Assembly: GCA_964616465.1 (NCBI GenBank)
Contig: CAZTTO010000008.1
Coordinates: forward strand, 62,001 to 126,000
Reading direction: 5' to 3'
DNA: 64,000 nucleotides
Source of the DNA: JAFLBI01 sp964616465
GTDB taxonomy: Bacteria > Bacteroidota > Bacteroidia > Chitinophagales > Chitinophagaceae
The first letter of the stretch is position 1, and every line of letters begins with the position of its first letter. This document shows positions 63,404 to 64,000 of the stretch, piece after piece. The translations under genes and the position numbers were made by a program. The notes under the pieces were generated by a model. It made no database searches. It saw nothing but the letters and a program-made list of their open reading frames with translations, and was not told the DNA's origin.

Positions 63404-63622
63404 ATGTCGAAACAACCTTTGATCAAACAGGATGGAGTTATTGTGGAAGCCTTGAGTAACGCCATGTTTAGAGTTAAACTCGAAAATGGTCACGAAATCT
63501 TGGCTACCATCTCTGGAAAGATGCGTATGCACTACATCAGAATACTCCCTGGAGATAAAGTAGGCGTTGAGATGAGTCCTTATGATTTAAGTAGAGGAAG
63601 AATCATATTTCGGTATAAGTAA
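63404..63622 (+). CDS. infA: Translation initiation factor IF-1
   Basis: This 72-residue OB-fold protein binds the ribosomal A site during initiation. The sequence from MSKQPLIKQDGVIVEAL to GRIIFRYK is standard, with ALSNAMFRVKLENGHEI and MRMHYIRILPGDKV. The start is 63404; a longer frame from 63347 lies over the promoter. It heads the infA-rpmJ-rpsM group. Confidence 0.97.
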   Translation: MSKQPLIKQDGVIVEALSNAMFRVKLENGHEILATISGKMRMHYIRILPGDKVGVEMSPYDLSRGRIIFRYK

Positions 63623-63670
63623 ACCACCTTTCACTGCTGCGGGCATGTGCCCAAGGCCAAAAAAAATGAT

Positions 63671-63787
63671 ATGAAAGTCAGAGCATCTGTAAAAAAGCGT
63701 AGTGCCGATTGCAAGATTGTCCGCAGGAAGGGCAAATTGTACATCATTAACAAAAAGAACCCTCGTTATAAGCAGCGTCAGGGATAA
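63671..63787 (+). CDS. rpmJ: Ribosomal protein L36 (zinc-free form)
   Basis: This 38-residue protein starts MKVRASVKKRSADCKIV and ends NPRYKQRQG. The usual zinc ligands are mostly replaced: position 11 is Ser, 14 is Cys, 27 is Asn and the late His is Tyr. It is therefore of the C-minus type that does not bind zinc. It lies 48 bp after infA and 32 bp before rpsM. Confidence 0.95.
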   Translation: MKVRASVKKRSADCKIVRRKGKLYIINKKNPRYKQRQG

Positions 63788-63819
63788 TAGTCATTCAAAC
63801 AACTTAGAAATTATACATT

Positions 63820-64000
63820 ATGGCTCGTATTGCCGGTATAGACATACCTAAAAACAAAAGAGGTGAGATTGGTCTCACTTACATCTACGGAATTGGTCGT
63901 TCTACAGCTCAGCGTATCTTAACTCAAGCTGGAATTAGCTGGGATAAGAAAGTGCATGAGTGGAATGATGATGAGCTTGCTGCTATTCGTAATTTCATTA
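63820..64000 (+). CDS. rpsM: Ribosomal protein S13, N-terminal part
   Basis: The first 60 codons are present, cut by the window edge. MARIAGIDIPKNKRGEIGLT, then YIYGIGRSTAQRIL, is diagnostic of S13, which sits in the 30S head. The order infA-rpmJ-rpsM is the usual one. Confidence 0.96.
   Translation, partial: MARIAGIDIPKNKRGEIGLTYIYGIGRSTAQRILTQAGISWDKKVHEWNDDELAAIRNFI

Noticed and set aside
63302..63532. Minus-strand frame over infA
   Set aside because: It overlaps the infA coding region and terminator and has no recognisable content.

Overview
This AT-rich window comes from a Bacteroidota chromosome, most likely a member of the Chitinophagaceae or a close relative (inference). The evidence is the set of type IX secretion markers (C-terminal sorting domains, and a PorD/DUF4835 gene in the order bamD-rpoZ-coaBC-porD), several TonB-dependent outer-membrane proteins, a Bacteroidota-type omega subunit, short upstream regions without Shine-Dalgarno sequences, and -7 elements of the TAnnTTTG type. 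Most of it is core genome, with two accessory regions of real interest.

Layout. 1-9.6 kb: the end of uvrA, an ElaA-like acetyltransferase, two glycosyltransferases, rarA, aspS, a FAD oxidoreductase and several small membrane proteins. 9.7-15.4 kb: a DUF5689 lipoprotein, a TonB-dependent receptor and a divergent secreted endonuclease/exonuclease/phosphatase protein, probably one nutrient-acquisition unit. 15.5-17.2 kb: grpE-dnaJ. 17.5-25.4 kb: a peptide (bacteriocin-like) export locus present as two diverged tandem copies. Each copy has two small double-glycine-leader precursors, a conserved structured upstream leader and a HlyD-type adaptor. One copy keeps the full C39-peptidase ABC exporter and has a dead HTH regulator. 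The other keeps the regulator but has a truncated exporter. The shared adaptor/exporter-start segment is identical over about 880 bp, which suggests recent gene conversion. 25.5-28.3 kb: two secreted proteins with sorting tails. 28.4-30.4 kb: htpG.

30.4-43.8 kb: eight tightly packed genes on the minus strand form one apparent operon. In transcription order they are a Ser/Thr kinase with an outer FGE/SUMF1-type domain, a PP2C phosphatase, a long 14-residue-repeat coiled-coil protein ending in an S74 intramolecular-chaperone domain, an FHA protein, a membrane coiled-coil protein, a lid-less Hsp70, an exported ankyrin protein, and an exported ankyrin-FGE-TonB_C fusion. The content looks like a phospho-signalling and chaperone-assisted envelope apparatus that I cannot match to a named system. 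A 100-N assembly gap lies inside the coiled-coil gene.

43.9-64 kb: recJ and a polyprenyl synthase; two outer-membrane proteins (one OmpA-like); bamD-rpoZ-coaBC-porD-DUF4296; scoAB; a peroxiredoxin; a miniature T9SS-tail protein; a PD40 propeller protein; rpe; phoH; an S74-like secreted protein; ribBA; a large Oar-like TonB receptor; and the start of the ribosomal-protein cluster (infA-rpmJ-rpsM) cut by the right edge. Intrinsic terminators are clear at many gene ends. I saw no tRNA, rRNA, CRISPR array, transposase or integrase gene.
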